Of a DNA stretch of 64,000 nucleotides, positions 1 to 8,178 are shown piece after piece. The DNA is taken from assembly GCF_002797975.1 (NCBI RefSeq), contig NZ_PGET01000001.1, positions 4,390,001 to 4,454,000 on the forward strand, in the 5' to 3' direction. The position numbers and the translations under genes are program-made. Below the pieces are notes generated by a model. It ran no database searches. It was not told the DNA's origin and worked only from the letters and a program-made list of their open reading frames with translations. The stretch comes from [Clostridium] celerecrescens 18A. Lineage in GTDB: Bacteria > Bacillota > Clostridia > Lachnospirales > Lachnospiraceae. Within the stretch, counting starts at the first letter, position 1. Each line of letters opens with the position of its first letter.

Positions 1-759
1 AATCTTATGGAAACACTCAGACAGCTGGAAAAAGAGTGTGAGGGCAGCGACAAGCTGGATGGTCTGCTGACCGCACCTCCCAGAGATGAGGCAGGAATTC
101 ATGTGATCAGGCAATTCACTGATAAGGGCGTATGTGTTGTGTTCGTTACAGGCGATAACGATGAATGCGGCAGGCTGGGTACCGTAGTCGGAGATTATTA
201 TGCGGCAGGTCAGATTATGGCAGAGCAGATATGCAATATTCTGAAAGAAAAAAGCCGCATTCTTCTGATGGCAGGAGATCAGTATAAGGATTCTCACTAT
301 CTGGTTGCAAAGGGATTTCACGAGTATATCAGGCAGACCCGGGTGGAATATGCCATAGAGGATTTGTTTGGCTATTACGAATCGGACAGGCTGGACGAAA
401 GTATTATGCAGACCCTGACAAAGAATCCACCGGATGCGGTATGCTGCGTATTCGCCAGAGGAAGTGCAGTTTTATACAAGGCTCTTAAATCCAGCGGCTT
501 GGCAGGAAAGCTTCCGGTAATTGCAAATGATGTGTTTGATGAAAATGTGGCGGCTTTAAAAGACGGTACGTTCACGAATCTGGTTTTTAAGGATCCCTAT
601 AAACAGGCGTACTTGGCAATGAAGATGCTCTGCGAGTATCTGCTTAAGGATATGGAACCAAAAGACAGGGTTCGAAAGGTGGAAATCGTCCTTATTTTTA
701 AAAGCAATGTGAATTATTATTGGAAGAATATAGAGGATATGCAGTATTTAAGATTATAG
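1..759 (+). CDS. LacI-family transcriptional regulator, 5'-truncated by the window edge
   Basis: The reading frame is open from the first base, so this is the C-terminal part of a longer protein and the ATG at 7 is probably internal. The visible part resembles the periplasmic-binding-protein-like effector domain of LacI/GalR regulators. It has a DGLLTAPP stretch, alternating strand-helix segments (RILLMAGD, PVIANDVF) and the usual C-terminal half with PDAVCCVFARGSA. The N-terminal helix-turn-helix is outside the window, so DNA binding is inferred from family resemblance. The gene is closed by a hairpin terminator and is convergent with the GntR gene. Its effector is probably a sugar. It could control genes upstream of the window or the LacI-like operator near 3045. 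A sugar-binding transporter protein is less likely because no export signal can be judged. Confidence 0.75.
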   Translation, partial: NLMETLRQLEKECEGSDKLDGLLTAPPRDEAGIHVIRQFTDKGVCVVFVTGDNDECGRLGTVVGDYYAAGQIMAEQICNILKEKSRILLMAGDQYKDSHYLVAKGFHEYIRQTRVEYAIEDLFGYYESDRLDESIMQTLTKNPPDAVCCVFARGSAVLYKALKSSGLAGKLPVIANDVFDENVAALKDGTFTNLVFKDPYKQAYLAMKMLCEYLLKDMEPKDRVRKVEIVLIFKSNVNYYWKNIEDMQYLRL

Positions 760-766
760 AAATAAA

Positions 767-808
767 TGGAAGATGGTTATCCGGGGGCGCCTGGAAGCCA
801 TCTTCTTT
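767..808. terminator. Bidirectional terminator between the LacI and GntR genes
   Basis: The arms AGATGG..CC (from 771) and GG..CCATCT (to about 803) form a stem around a GC-rich loop. A T-run follows on the plus strand and an A-run precedes it, so it can serve both convergent genes. Confidence 0.75.
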
Positions 809-813
809 TTCTG

Positions 814-1512
814 TTAAGAGTTTTCAGTATTCCGTTCCTGAAATGTCTCGCCCGGTATGCCCTCAAGGGCTTTTGACAATGTGATGAGCGAGTGATTGAT
901 GTGCCTGTTTACCGCCATGGCAATCTGCTCGTCGTTTTCTGTCATCAATGCTTCAATGATCTGTTGATGCTGGGGAAGGTTATCTTCACGGCAGGAGCAG
1001 TGATGGATTGCAGCAAATACGGCCAGGCGGTAGGTCTCGATCATAATATTCTCATAAAAAGCAATGAGTGATTCATTCTTCGTTCTTTCGATGAAGTACA
1101 TATGAAATTGAATGTCTTTTTTATAAAACTCCATGTCATTTAATTGTGAGCTGTTTTGCATCTGGTTCTGGAGCTCTAAAATTGTGTTTTTGGAATAAGT
1201 TCCTTTGAACTGTGTGATAATGGCAGGTTCCACAATTTTCCGAATCTGATATATCTCATTAATATATTCCTGGGTAAAGGAGCGGACCTGCATACCCTTT
1301 CTGGGGTATATCATAATCAGATTCTGGCTTTTTAAAGCCACAAGCGCTTCTCGAATGGGGGTTCTTCCGAAAGACAGTTCCTCATTCAGCATTTTTTCGG
1401 AAATATCCTGTCCGGGAAGATACTGGCAGGAAAGGATTTTATCTAAAAGATAATTGTAAGCCAGTTGGGTCTGAGACAGGGTACGATGAGGGGATGCATC
1501 TTTGAAAATCAT
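814..1512 (-). CDS. GntR-family regulator, FadR/FCD subfamily
   Basis: A 232-residue protein. It has an N-terminal winged helix-turn-helix (about residues 10-75, with the characteristic FGRTPIREALVALKSQNLI segment) and an all-helical FCD effector domain. The FCD domain carries the expected metal/ligand histidines (DIQFHMYF, QHQQIIEAL, NRHINHS). FCD-type GntR proteins commonly sense carboxylated metabolites such as sugar acids. That fits its divergent position upstream of a sugar-acid degradation island. The ATG at 1512 is preceded by a strong AAGGAGG. The promoter and several GATATATC repeats lie in the 188-bp divergent intergenic region, so autoregulation plus control of the neighbouring operon is likely. 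The actual inducer is not known. Confidence 0.9.
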   Translation of the reverse strand: MIFKDASPHRTLSQTQLAYNYLLDKILSCQYLPGQDISEKMLNEELSFGRTPIREALVALKSQNLIMIYPRKGMQVRSFTQEYINEIYQIRKIVEPAIITQFKGTYSKNTILELQNQMQNSSQLNDMEFYKKDIQFHMYFIERTKNESLIAFYENIMIETYRLAVFAAIHHCSCREDNLPQHQQIIEALMTENDEQIAMAVNRHINHSLITLSKALEGIPGETFQERNTENS

Positions 1513-1572
1513 GATTGCCTCCTTAAGTTTGTATTTTTAGATATATCACGGTTAAACCGTGCTGACAGAGTT

Positions 1573-1601
1573 ATTATATATCAGCTTAGAATTAAATTCA
1601 A
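1573..1601 (-). promoter_or_regulatory. Promoter of the GntR gene
   Basis: On the minus strand TTGAAT (1601-1596) and TATAAT (1578-1573) are separated by 17 bp. A TATATATC element overlaps the -10 box. The perfect inverted repeat CACGGTTAAACCGTG (1547-1561) lies just downstream, where a repressor could bind. Confidence 0.7.
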
Positions 1602-1631
1602 TCAGTTTTAATATTATATGAATATATATCG

Positions 1632-1660
1632 TTGACAGATATATCAGACAATGATAAAGT
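1632..1660 (+). promoter_or_regulatory. Promoter of the first enolase-superfamily gene
   Basis: TTGACA at 1632-1637 and TAAAGT at 1655-1660 are spaced by 17 bp. A GATATATC element fills the start of the spacer and another lies just downstream, consistent with repression by occlusion. The -10 is only a partial match. Confidence 0.55.
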
Positions 1661-1700
1661 TGAATATAAATATATCAGAAACAATAAGGAGGAAAGCGAC

Positions 1701-2777
1701 ATGAAAATCAGGGAGATGAGGATTTATAAAGCCTTATCGGAAATCTCAAAACCCATTGCAGATGCAACCCATGATATATCAGAAATTGCATTTTATGTGG
1801 TGGAGATAGAAAGTACGGACGGGGTAACCGGTCAGGGATATTTGTTGTCGTTTCATTACTCACCCAATGGGATCGAAGGTGCACTGAAGGATATTAAAAC
1901 GTTTATTGAGAGCAGGGATTACAGCATTTTTCAAACGCAGGATATTCAGAACGATTATGAAACGGAATCAGAGTATTTTGGTATCACGGGACTGCAGCGG
2001 TGGGCTCTGGCCGCGCTGAATATCGCCCTTTGGGATGCTTATGCCAGGACTTTAAAGCAGCCTATCTGGAAGCTGTTTGGCTGCCATACAAGAAAGATTC
2101 CGGTATACGGCAGCGGTGGCTGGATCTCTTATTCGGAGAAGGAACTGGTGGAAGAAGTGGTTGATTACAAAAGGAGAGGCTTCCAGGCGGTGAAGATTAA
2201 AGTCGGATCTCCGGAAATGAACCAGGATTTGGAGCGTCTGACAAAGGTAAGAGAAGCAGTGGGCGATGACTTAAAGATCATGATGGATGCCAATCAGGGA
2301 ATGGATGTTCCATCGGCAGTAAAACTGGCAAATTCGGTAGAGAATCTGAACATCCACTGGTTTGAGGAACCTGTTGTTAATACAGACTTTGAAGGGTATG
2401 CCGCAATCCGTACAAAAACCAGGGTTTCCCTGGCAATGGGAGAGCGGGAATACAATACGGTTGCCCTGCGGGAACTGATCATGAGAAGGGCTCTGGATTT
2501 ATGGCAGCCGGACATCATCAGACTGGGAGGTGTAGAGGAGTGGACCCGATCGGCAGCACTGGCAAACGCATTTCATATTCCGGTGCTGCCACATTACTAC
2601 AAGGATTACGACGTACCTCTTCTGGCATCTGTAAGAAATCCTTACGGTGCGGAATCCTTTGACTGGATCGACGGGATCATAGACAATAAGATGGTCATCG
2701 ACAATGGCTACGCCAGGCCGAGGGAAGGCGTGGGCTGGGGATTTAACTTTCTGCATCAGTATCTGGATGAAGTATAA
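1701..2777 (+). CDS. Enolase-superfamily enzyme, mandelate racemase subgroup (probable acid-sugar dehydratase)
   Basis: The start is the ATG at 1701, preceded by AAGGAGG; an upstream in-frame TTG at 1632 lies inside the promoter. The 358-residue protein has an N-terminal capping domain (about 1-125) and a (beta/alpha)8 barrel. The catalytic set of mandelate racemase is visible with a constant +1 offset: K165 and K167 (VKIKVG), D196 (MMDANQ), E222 (WFEEP), E248 (MGERE), D271 (QPDIIR), H298 (LPHYYKD) and E318 (GAESF). Family members abstract the alpha-proton of a carboxylate and racemise it or dehydrate sugar acids. Its place at the head of a sugar-acid island suggests an aldonate or aldarate dehydratase. 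The substrate cannot be read from sequence. Confidence 0.88.
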   Translation: MKIREMRIYKALSEISKPIADATHDISEIAFYVVEIESTDGVTGQGYLLSFHYSPNGIEGALKDIKTFIESRDYSIFQTQDIQNDYETESEYFGITGLQRWALAALNIALWDAYARTLKQPIWKLFGCHTRKIPVYGSGGWISYSEKELVEEVVDYKRRGFQAVKIKVGSPEMNQDLERLTKVREAVGDDLKIMMDANQGMDVPSAVKLANSVENLNIHWFEEPVVNTDFEGYAAIRTKTRVSLAMGEREYNTVALRELIMRRALDLWQPDIIRLGGVEEWTRSAALANAFHIPVLPHYYKDYDVPLLASVRNPYGAESFDWIDGIIDNKMVIDNGYARPREGVGWGFNFLHQYLDEV

Positions 2778-2822
2778 CGATCCTATGAGTAGCTGCAGAA
2801 AAAATTGGAAAAGTACATAAAA

Positions 2823-2836
2823 GGGTAACGTTTCAC
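2823..2836. promoter_or_regulatory. LacI-type operator-like sequence
   Basis: GGTAACGTTTCACC is an imperfect palindrome with a central CG, as in LacI/GalR operators. It lies in the 304-bp gap upstream of the binding-protein gene and resembles the better site at 3045. It may also be a diverged cre-like element. Confidence 0.35.
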
Positions 2837-2923
2837 CAGCGCCGGTAATATGTTAAATCCTGTCTGAAATATGAAAAGTGCTGACAGGTATTTTGATCTA
2901 AGGGATGATTTTGGAATTTATTA

Positions 2924-2960
2924 CACACAAAAAGCAGCTTAAAGAGCTGCTTTTTGTGTG
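2924..2960. terminator. Perfect 16-bp hairpin terminator after the enolase-superfamily gene
   Basis: The arms 2924-2939 and 2945-2960 are exactly complementary with a 5-nt loop. The A-run and T-run are part of the stem, the usual shape of a bidirectional intrinsic terminator. It isolates the first catabolic gene from the transporter operon, which then starts from its own promoter. Confidence 0.8.
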
Positions 2961-2998
2961 AATAAGACAAAATGGGGAAATGTTTTCCTAAAAAAATA

Positions 2999-3054
2999 TT
3001 GACAGTTGCGTATAAACGTGGTAGCATCAGAACATAAAGCAAGGGAAACGTTTC
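2999..3054 (+). promoter_or_regulatory. Promoter plus LacI-type operator of the sugar-acid importer operon
   Basis: TTGACA (2999-3004) and TAGCAT (3022-3027) are spaced by 17 bp. The perfect palindrome GAAACGTTTC (3045-3054) lies about 18 bp past the -10, where a bound LacI-family repressor would block transcription. The truncated LacI protein at the window start is one candidate regulator; others may be encoded elsewhere. Confidence 0.65.
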
Positions 3055-3081
3055 TTTAAAACTATATGCAGGAGGTTTTTT

Positions 3082-4419
3082 ATGAGATCAAAGAAGTTAT
3101 GTTCAGCTATGTTGGCAGCTACTATGGCAGCATCCATGCTGTGGGGGTGTGGGGCGCCTTCCACTGCCAGTAAGAAAACGGAGTCTGTGACTACAAAAGA
3201 CACGGCGGCACAGCAATCACCTGAAAGCGGGGATCAGACATTGCGGGTTACTGTTCAGGCATGGATGATGGGCAAATATGATTTTGAACGAATTGCAAAA
3301 GAGTTTGAAGCCGAAAATCCTGGAGTCAAGGTAGTATACAATCAGGTAGATAACGTGGACGTTACAACCAGCATGTTGGAATGGTCCCAGGGAAAAACGA
3401 CCTGTGATTTAGCCCTCGGCGGTGACCGCTCAGAGACAGTTCCCTATGCGGCCAACGATTACGTTGTAGAATTCACAGATGACAATTTTTTTAACGGAGA
3501 TTTTACCAGAGATAAGTTTATAGATTCTTTCTTAGAAAGCGGAAATGCAGACGGCGTGCAGTACATGATTCCCCTGTTAGGCGAAGTTCTCGGCTGCGTT
3601 GTCAATATTCCGATGATGAAAGAGGCCGGATATGTAGATGCAGACGGGAAGATCCTTCCGGCAAAGTCCTGGGATGACATGTATGAATATGCAAAGAATT
3701 TGACAAAAGACGGTCAGACAGGCCTTGCCATTGACTGGGGTAATAATATGGCAGTAAAGGCCTATGACGCCTGTGTCATGGGAGTCAATGGAAATCTGTA
3801 TGAGTCCGATGGAAAGACACTGAATTTCACAGCAGTACCGGTGAAGGGTATGCTTTCTGTATGGCAGAACCTGGTAAAGGACGGCTATACCACCACTGAT
3901 GTATTTGCGGACGCAGAGGCCAACAGGACGAATTTCAAAGCCGGTCATGTTGCCATGCATATTGCTCCGGCTTCCCGCTGGATCGAGGCTGGTGAGATTT
4001 TAGGTTCAGATAATGTAGGCATCATGCCCATACCCGGAACAGATACCAATGGATCCATTTCCTATATTCATGGTGCGGTAATTCCAAAGGCTTCCGATAA
4101 ACAGGAGCTTGCAATAAAGTTTATTAAGGATAAACTGCTTCAGGCGCAGTTCCAGATGGATTCCATGGGCGCTTATGGTAAGATGTCACCCATAAAGGCA
4201 CACTATGAGAACTTAAAGAATCCATACTGGCCTGAAGTTATGGAGTTTACAGAAAAAGCATCGACTCCGCCTCTGTATAAGGATTACACAAAGCTGGATA
4301 CCAATATGCAGATTGAGCTTCAGAAAATGTTGACCGGAGGCTCTACAGCAGATGAATTTTCTACTAATATGAGTAAGTTTATGACTACGATTGACTTAGA
4401 GTCAGGAATGAAGAAGTAA
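3082..4419 (+). CDS. Extracellular solute-binding lipoprotein of a CUT1 sugar(-acid) importer
   Basis: A 445-residue family-1 solute-binding protein. Residues 1-23 form a lipoprotein signal with the lipobox LWGC; Cys23 would be lipidated and anchors the protein outside the membrane. A Ser/Thr/Lys-rich linker follows, then the two-lobed binding fold beginning at LRVTVQAWMMG. An AGGAGG sits upstream of the ATG. It is first in an operon with two permeases and at least seven catabolic enzymes, so it probably delivers a uronate, aldonate or oligo-uronide. No dedicated ATPase gene is present in this operon. An intercistronic hairpin follows it, which may raise its level over the permeases. Confidence 0.9.
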   Translation: MRSKKLCSAMLAATMAASMLWGCGAPSTASKKTESVTTKDTAAQQSPESGDQTLRVTVQAWMMGKYDFERIAKEFEAENPGVKVVYNQVDNVDVTTSMLEWSQGKTTCDLALGGDRSETVPYAANDYVVEFTDDNFFNGDFTRDKFIDSFLESGNADGVQYMIPLLGEVLGCVVNIPMMKEAGYVDADGKILPAKSWDDMYEYAKNLTKDGQTGLAIDWGNNMAVKAYDACVMGVNGNLYESDGKTLNFTAVPVKGMLSVWQNLVKDGYTTTDVFADAEANRTNFKAGHVAMHIAPASRWIEAGEILGSDNVGIMPIPGTDTNGSISYIHGAVIPKASDKQELAIKFIKDKLLQAQFQMDSMGAYGKMSPIKAHYENLKNPYWPEVMEFTEKASTPPLYKDYTKLDTNMQIELQKMLTGGSTADEFSTNMSKFMTTIDLESGMKK

Positions 4420-4431
4420 TAAGAAACGGAT

Positions 4432-4474
4432 GAAAGCCGGGTCAATTGCCTTTGTAGCCATTGTTCCGGCTTTC
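4432..4474 (+). terminator. Intercistronic stem-loop between binding protein and permease
   Basis: GAAAGCCGG (4432-4440) pairs with CCGGCTTTC (4466-4474), with a second short helix inside the loop (CAAT/ATTG). No T-run follows. It is better read as an mRNA-stabilising or partial-attenuation element than as a full terminator. Confidence 0.5.
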
Positions 4475-4502
4475 CGATTAAATATAAGTAGAGGAGTAAA
4501 AT

Positions 4503-5450
4503 ATGGGGCATAAAAAAAGTTTTGGCTTAAGATTAAAAAAGATGATACCCGGTTATGCGTTTGCGGCTCCCGGTATTTTGTTTGCAGCCATATATATGGG
4601 ATATCCCCTCATACGGTCATTTTATTTGAGTTTCACAAAATATAATTTTGCATTTGATAAAAATCCGGTTTTCTGGGGGCTGTCTAATTTTACAAAGATG
4701 TTTTCAGATGCTTATTTTATGGATTCCCTTAGGAATACAGCAGTATTTTCTTCTTTATTTTTCCCCTCCCTTATGATTTTTTCTCTGATCATTGCTATGC
4801 TTTTAGACAAGGGAGTCAGAGGATCCGGTGTTTTCAGAACCTGCATCTTTCTCTCCATGGTAGTTCCCTTATCACTCACCGGTATTATCTTCCAGTGGAT
4901 TTTAAATAACCAGTACGGACTTTTAAACACCGTACTAAGGGAGGTGTTTAAGCTGGATTTCCTGGCCCATAACTGGCTGGGAGAAGGGAAATGGGCCATG
5001 GTCTCCATTGTCGTAGTCAGTCTATGGAAAAACATGGGAATGCTTGTGATATTCTTTATTGCAGGTCTTGCCGCAATTCCGGGGGATATCATCGAATCAG
5101 CTAAGATCGATGGCGCCAATGCGTACCAGAGGATTTTTCTGATCATATTACCGAATTTAAAGGAAAGCTATGTCATCTGCGGATTATGGGCGATCATTCA
5201 GTCTGTAAAGGTGTTTGAGCAGCCTTTTGTTATGACCAACGGCGGTCCGGGCACGGCGACTCTGGTGCTTTACCAATATACCTGGATGAATGCGTTTAAA
5301 TACTATGAAATGGGTTATGCTTCGGCAATTGCATATTTTATGGGAGTTATTATTCTGCTTCTGTCAGCCCTTAACATGTATCTAAACAGGGATAAGGATG
5401 TGGATGAAGTAAAAGGAAAAAGATCAAAGAAAAGAGAGGTGAAAGCATGA
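4503..5450 (+). CDS. CUT1 ABC importer permease (MalF/LacF type)
   Basis: A 315-residue inner-membrane permease with about six transmembrane segments, the first near residues 15-40. The cytoplasmic EAA loop ESAKIDGANAYQRIF, which contacts the ATPase, is followed by the typical MTNGGPG segment of MalF-type subunits. GAGGAG precedes the ATG. Its stop overlaps the next permease start by 4 bp, indicating translational coupling. It forms a heterodimer with the following permease and receives substrate from the upstream lipoprotein. The C-terminal tail is highly basic. Confidence 0.92.
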   Translation: MGHKKSFGLRLKKMIPGYAFAAPGILFAAIYMGYPLIRSFYLSFTKYNFAFDKNPVFWGLSNFTKMFSDAYFMDSLRNTAVFSSLFFPSLMIFSLIIAMLLDKGVRGSGVFRTCIFLSMVVPLSLTGIIFQWILNNQYGLLNTVLREVFKLDFLAHNWLGEGKWAMVSIVVVSLWKNMGMLVIFFIAGLAAIPGDIIESAKIDGANAYQRIFLIILPNLKESYVICGLWAIIQSVKVFEQPFVMTNGGPGTATLVLYQYTWMNAFKYYEMGYASAIAYFMGVIILLLSALNMYLNRDKDVDEVKGKRSKKREVKA

Positions 5451-6286
5451 ACGAAAAGAAGAGTGTAAGTAATATCGCTGTATTTGTTTTGTTATTCATC
5501 ACCTCATTTGTTTTTATCATTCCGTTTTTATGGACATTTCTTACTTCAATAAAGCCGGATGAAGAAATTTATTCAGCCGCACTGACCCTGTTTCCTAAGG
5601 AATTTTATATAGGGCATTATACGGGAATATTCACGAAGCTGGGGAATTTCTTAAAATATTTTTCAAATTCTGTGATCGTATCCTTTTGGAGTGTTTTTCT
5701 GAATGTATTGCTGGCCTCGACCCTGGGATATTCCTTTTCCAAGTTTCAGTATTGGGGACGTGACTTTTTTCTGGGATTTGTATTGCTGATCATCACTCTT
5801 CCATATGTAATTTATCTGATCCCCATCTACATTATGCAGTCACGGTTTGATCTAATCGATACCAGACTGGGACTGATTCTTCCCTATACCGCTACGAACC
5901 TGCCCATGTCCGTATTTATCATGCGGGGACAGTTCAATGGTGTACCAAATGAGATGATGGAGGCCGCCAGAATTGACGGCGCGACCCATTGGCAAACTTT
6001 TTCCAGGGTCATGCTGCCGATTGTAAAGCCCGGAATTGCCACCGTGATTATCATGACATTTATTACTGTGTGGGGCGAGTTTACATATGCAAGGACTCTG
6101 TGCACAACAGCAAGATCCCAGACTCTGGCTGTTGGAATTACATTTTTAAGGGATGAGGCCGCTTCCTGGCAGTACGGTACATTAACGGCTACGATCATTC
6201 TGTCATTAATTCCTGTCCTGATCATATTTCTGTCCATGCAGAAATATTTCATCAAAGGTATTATGGCAGGAGCAGTGAAAGGATAA
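5447..6286 (+). CDS. CUT1 ABC importer permease (MalG type)
   Basis: A 279-residue permease with about six transmembrane helices and the EAA loop EAARIDGATHWQTFSRV. It ends in the KGIMAGAVKG tail common to MalG-like subunits. Its ATG overlaps the previous stop (ATGA). It is the second half of the membrane channel of the sugar-acid importer. The next gene begins 10 bp downstream, so import and catabolism are co-transcribed. Confidence 0.92.
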   Translation: MNEKKSVSNIAVFVLLFITSFVFIIPFLWTFLTSIKPDEEIYSAALTLFPKEFYIGHYTGIFTKLGNFLKYFSNSVIVSFWSVFLNVLLASTLGYSFSKFQYWGRDFFLGFVLLIITLPYVIYLIPIYIMQSRFDLIDTRLGLILPYTATNLPMSVFIMRGQFNGVPNEMMEAARIDGATHWQTFSRVMLPIVKPGIATVIIMTFITVWGEFTYARTLCTTARSQTLAVGITFLRDEAASWQYGTLTATIILSLIPVLIIFLSMQKYFIKGIMAGAVKG

Positions 6287-6295
6287 GGACAGCTT

Positions 6296-7420
6296 ATGAA
6301 AATCATAAAATTTGAAACGTGGTGGCTCAAACGGGATAAATGCCTGTTTGATCAGAAGAGAAAAGGCAAAAGCAATATGGATTGGGACGTGGTCGTGCTA
6401 AAGCTGACCACGGACACCGGAACAGAGGGGATAGCAACAGCCCTTGCGGCCCGTTCCGGCCAGGTTACGGAAAGCTATCTCCATGATAATATTGCACCGG
6501 TTGTATTAGGACGATCCCCTTATGACAGGGAAAAGATATGGCATGAGCTGTGGAACATAGACCGTCACCTCACCTTTTTTCCGGTCTACCTTCCGGGGCC
6601 CGTGGATGTGGCCCTTTGGGATATTTGCGCAAAGGCTGCCGGATTGCCGTTGTACAAATATATCGGAGCATACAGAACCCAGCTTCCCGTTTATGCCAGC
6701 GGCCTGTTCCATGAGGATCCGGAGGAATATGTGAGGGAAGCACTGTACTACCAGTCCAAAGGGATCAACTGCTATAAGGCTCATCCATCGGGACCTTATG
6801 AACTGGATATGAAAATTCATGAGAACATTCGAAATGCCGTAGGGCCTGATATGAAGCTCATGAGTGATCCGGTGGCAGAGTATACTCTGGAAGAGGCAAT
6901 CAAAGTGGGGCGGCATTTGGAGAAACTTAATTATGAGTGGCTGGAGGAGCCATTCCGGGATTTTGAACTGGATAAATATTCCCGTTTATGTGCTGCTCTT
7001 GATCTTCCTGTTGCAGCTACAGAGACGACCCGCGGCTGCCATTGGGGCGTGGCCCAGGTGATCAATCAGAAAGCAGCCGACATCGTCAGAGCTGATGTAT
7101 CCTGGAAGTGCGGTATTACCGGGACACTGAAGATCGCTCACCTGGCGGAAAGCTTTGGTATGCAGTGCGAGATACATACAACAACGATGAATTATATGGA
7201 TCTGGTGAACCTGCATGTTTCCTGTGCCATCCGAAACTGCAAATATTTTGAATACTTTGTTCCGGAGGAGGATTTCTCTTTCCCGATGAAAGGTCTGCTG
7301 CCCATTGATGAACAGGGTGTGATCAAAGTACCGGAAGGTCCTGGTGTAGGAGCAGAACTTGACTGGGAATTAATAGAGAAGCTTTCCGTTTCTCATCGGG
7401 CGGAGGTATTGGAAGCATGA
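6296..7420 (+). CDS. Second enolase-superfamily enzyme (MR/MLE-like, K-x-H variant)
   Basis: A 374-residue enolase-superfamily protein. Visible active-site candidates are K161-A-H163 (CYKAHPSG) on the second barrel strand, metal ligands D191 (LMSDP), E217 (WLEEP) and E243 (AATET), and H294 (EIHTTT) on the seventh strand. The K-x-H in place of K-x-K, and SDP in place of DAN, set it apart from the first family member in this island. The two probably act on different acids or different epimers. Members of this group dehydrate or isomerise aldonates, aldarates or their lactones. It starts 10 bp after the permease gene and overlaps the next gene by 4 bp. The substrate is not assignable. Confidence 0.85.
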   Translation: MKIIKFETWWLKRDKCLFDQKRKGKSNMDWDVVVLKLTTDTGTEGIATALAARSGQVTESYLHDNIAPVVLGRSPYDREKIWHELWNIDRHLTFFPVYLPGPVDVALWDICAKAAGLPLYKYIGAYRTQLPVYASGLFHEDPEEYVREALYYQSKGINCYKAHPSGPYELDMKIHENIRNAVGPDMKLMSDPVAEYTLEEAIKVGRHLEKLNYEWLEEPFRDFELDKYSRLCAALDLPVAATETTRGCHWGVAQVINQKAADIVRADVSWKCGITGTLKIAHLAESFGMQCEIHTTTMNYMDLVNLHVSCAIRNCKYFEYFVPEEDFSFPMKGLLPIDEQGVIKVPEGPGVGAELDWELIEKLSVSHRAEVLEA

Positions 7421-8157
7421 ATTTAACAGGAAAAACCGGAATCATAACAGGCGGATCCAGCGGAATCGGATTTGCAACAGCGAATGTGCTTGCTGAAGCA
7501 GGGGCGCTGGTTTATGCCGTCAGCAGAAGCGGAAAACCTAAAATCCAGGGAAAGAAAGGTCATCCCGGTGTCATTCATCTGGCAGCTGATGTCTGCGATT
7601 ATGAGGCGCTTTCAGAGCTGGTAAATAGGATTGGAATGGAGCATGGAATTGATTTTTTGATCAACAATGCCGGTATTACCGTGAAATGCCGTGCGGAAAA
7701 TTTTTTGGATTCCGACTTTGAGCGGATCCATCAGGTCAATGTAAACAGTGTATTTAAGCTGTCCTGTCTGTGTTTTCCCTATTTAACCAAATCTATCCAC
7801 AAAGGCAGGATCGTAAATATTACCTCCATGGCTGCCCACCTGGGATTTTCGGAAGTAGTGCCATACTGTTCCAGCAAGGGAGCTGTGCTTTCCATGACAA
7901 GAGGGCTGGCAGTTGAATGGGCCGGTGACGGGATCAATGTTAATTCCATTGCCCCAGGCTGGTTTCCCTCGGAAATGAGCCGGAATGTCATGGATGAAGA
8001 ACGGAAGTTAAAAATCTTATCCAGAATGCCGGTCCATCAGTTTGGTGATCCCAGAGACATCGGAGAGATGGCAAAATTTCTTGTGTCAGATAGCTCAGAG
8101 TACATTACGGGCCAGGATTTTGCAGTAGACGGGGGAGCTCTGGCGTTTGGATATTAA
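7417..8157 (+). CDS. Short-chain dehydrogenase/reductase (sugar or uronate oxidoreductase)
   Basis: A 246-residue classical SDR. It has the Rossmann glycine motif GGSSGIG near residue 12, the NNAG motif and catalytic Ser in NITSMAAH. The active-site pair is Tyr/Lys in YCSSK, and the C-terminus ends VDGGALAFGY. It is NAD(P)-dependent by family. The basic residues after the second strand (SRSGKPK) hint at NADP(H), which is an inference. It overlaps the enolase-superfamily gene by ATGA. In this operon it could reduce a keto-uronate made by UxaC, or oxidise a sugar alcohol or lactone. The exact role is open because a second SDR is present. Confidence 0.85.
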   Translation: MNLTGKTGIITGGSSGIGFATANVLAEAGALVYAVSRSGKPKIQGKKGHPGVIHLAADVCDYEALSELVNRIGMEHGIDFLINNAGITVKCRAENFLDSDFERIHQVNVNSVFKLSCLCFPYLTKSIHKGRIVNITSMAAHLGFSEVVPYCSSKGAVLSMTRGLAVEWAGDGINVNSIAPGWFPSEMSRNVMDEERKLKILSRMPVHQFGDPRDIGEMAKFLVSDSSEYITGQDFAVDGGALAFGY

Positions 8158-8178
8158 GCGGATAAAGGAGAGGCGAAT

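Larger units (their letters stand above)
1540..1678. promoter_or_regulatory. Candidate regulator sites: GATATATC repeats and a 15-bp palindrome
   Basis: The self-complementary octamer GATATATC occurs at 1540-1547 and 1638-1645, and again inside the next gene at 1773-1780. One-mismatch copies lie at 1575-1582, 1623-1630 and 1669-1676. The palindrome CACGGTTAAACCGTG lies at 1547-1561. The copies overlap both divergent promoters, which suggests operators. Which element the GntR protein recognises cannot be decided by reading. Confidence 0.5.

Noticed and set aside
2833..3042. Minus-strand 69-codon frame before the importer operon
   Set aside because: It crosses the perfect terminator hairpin and the importer promoter and has no ribosome site.
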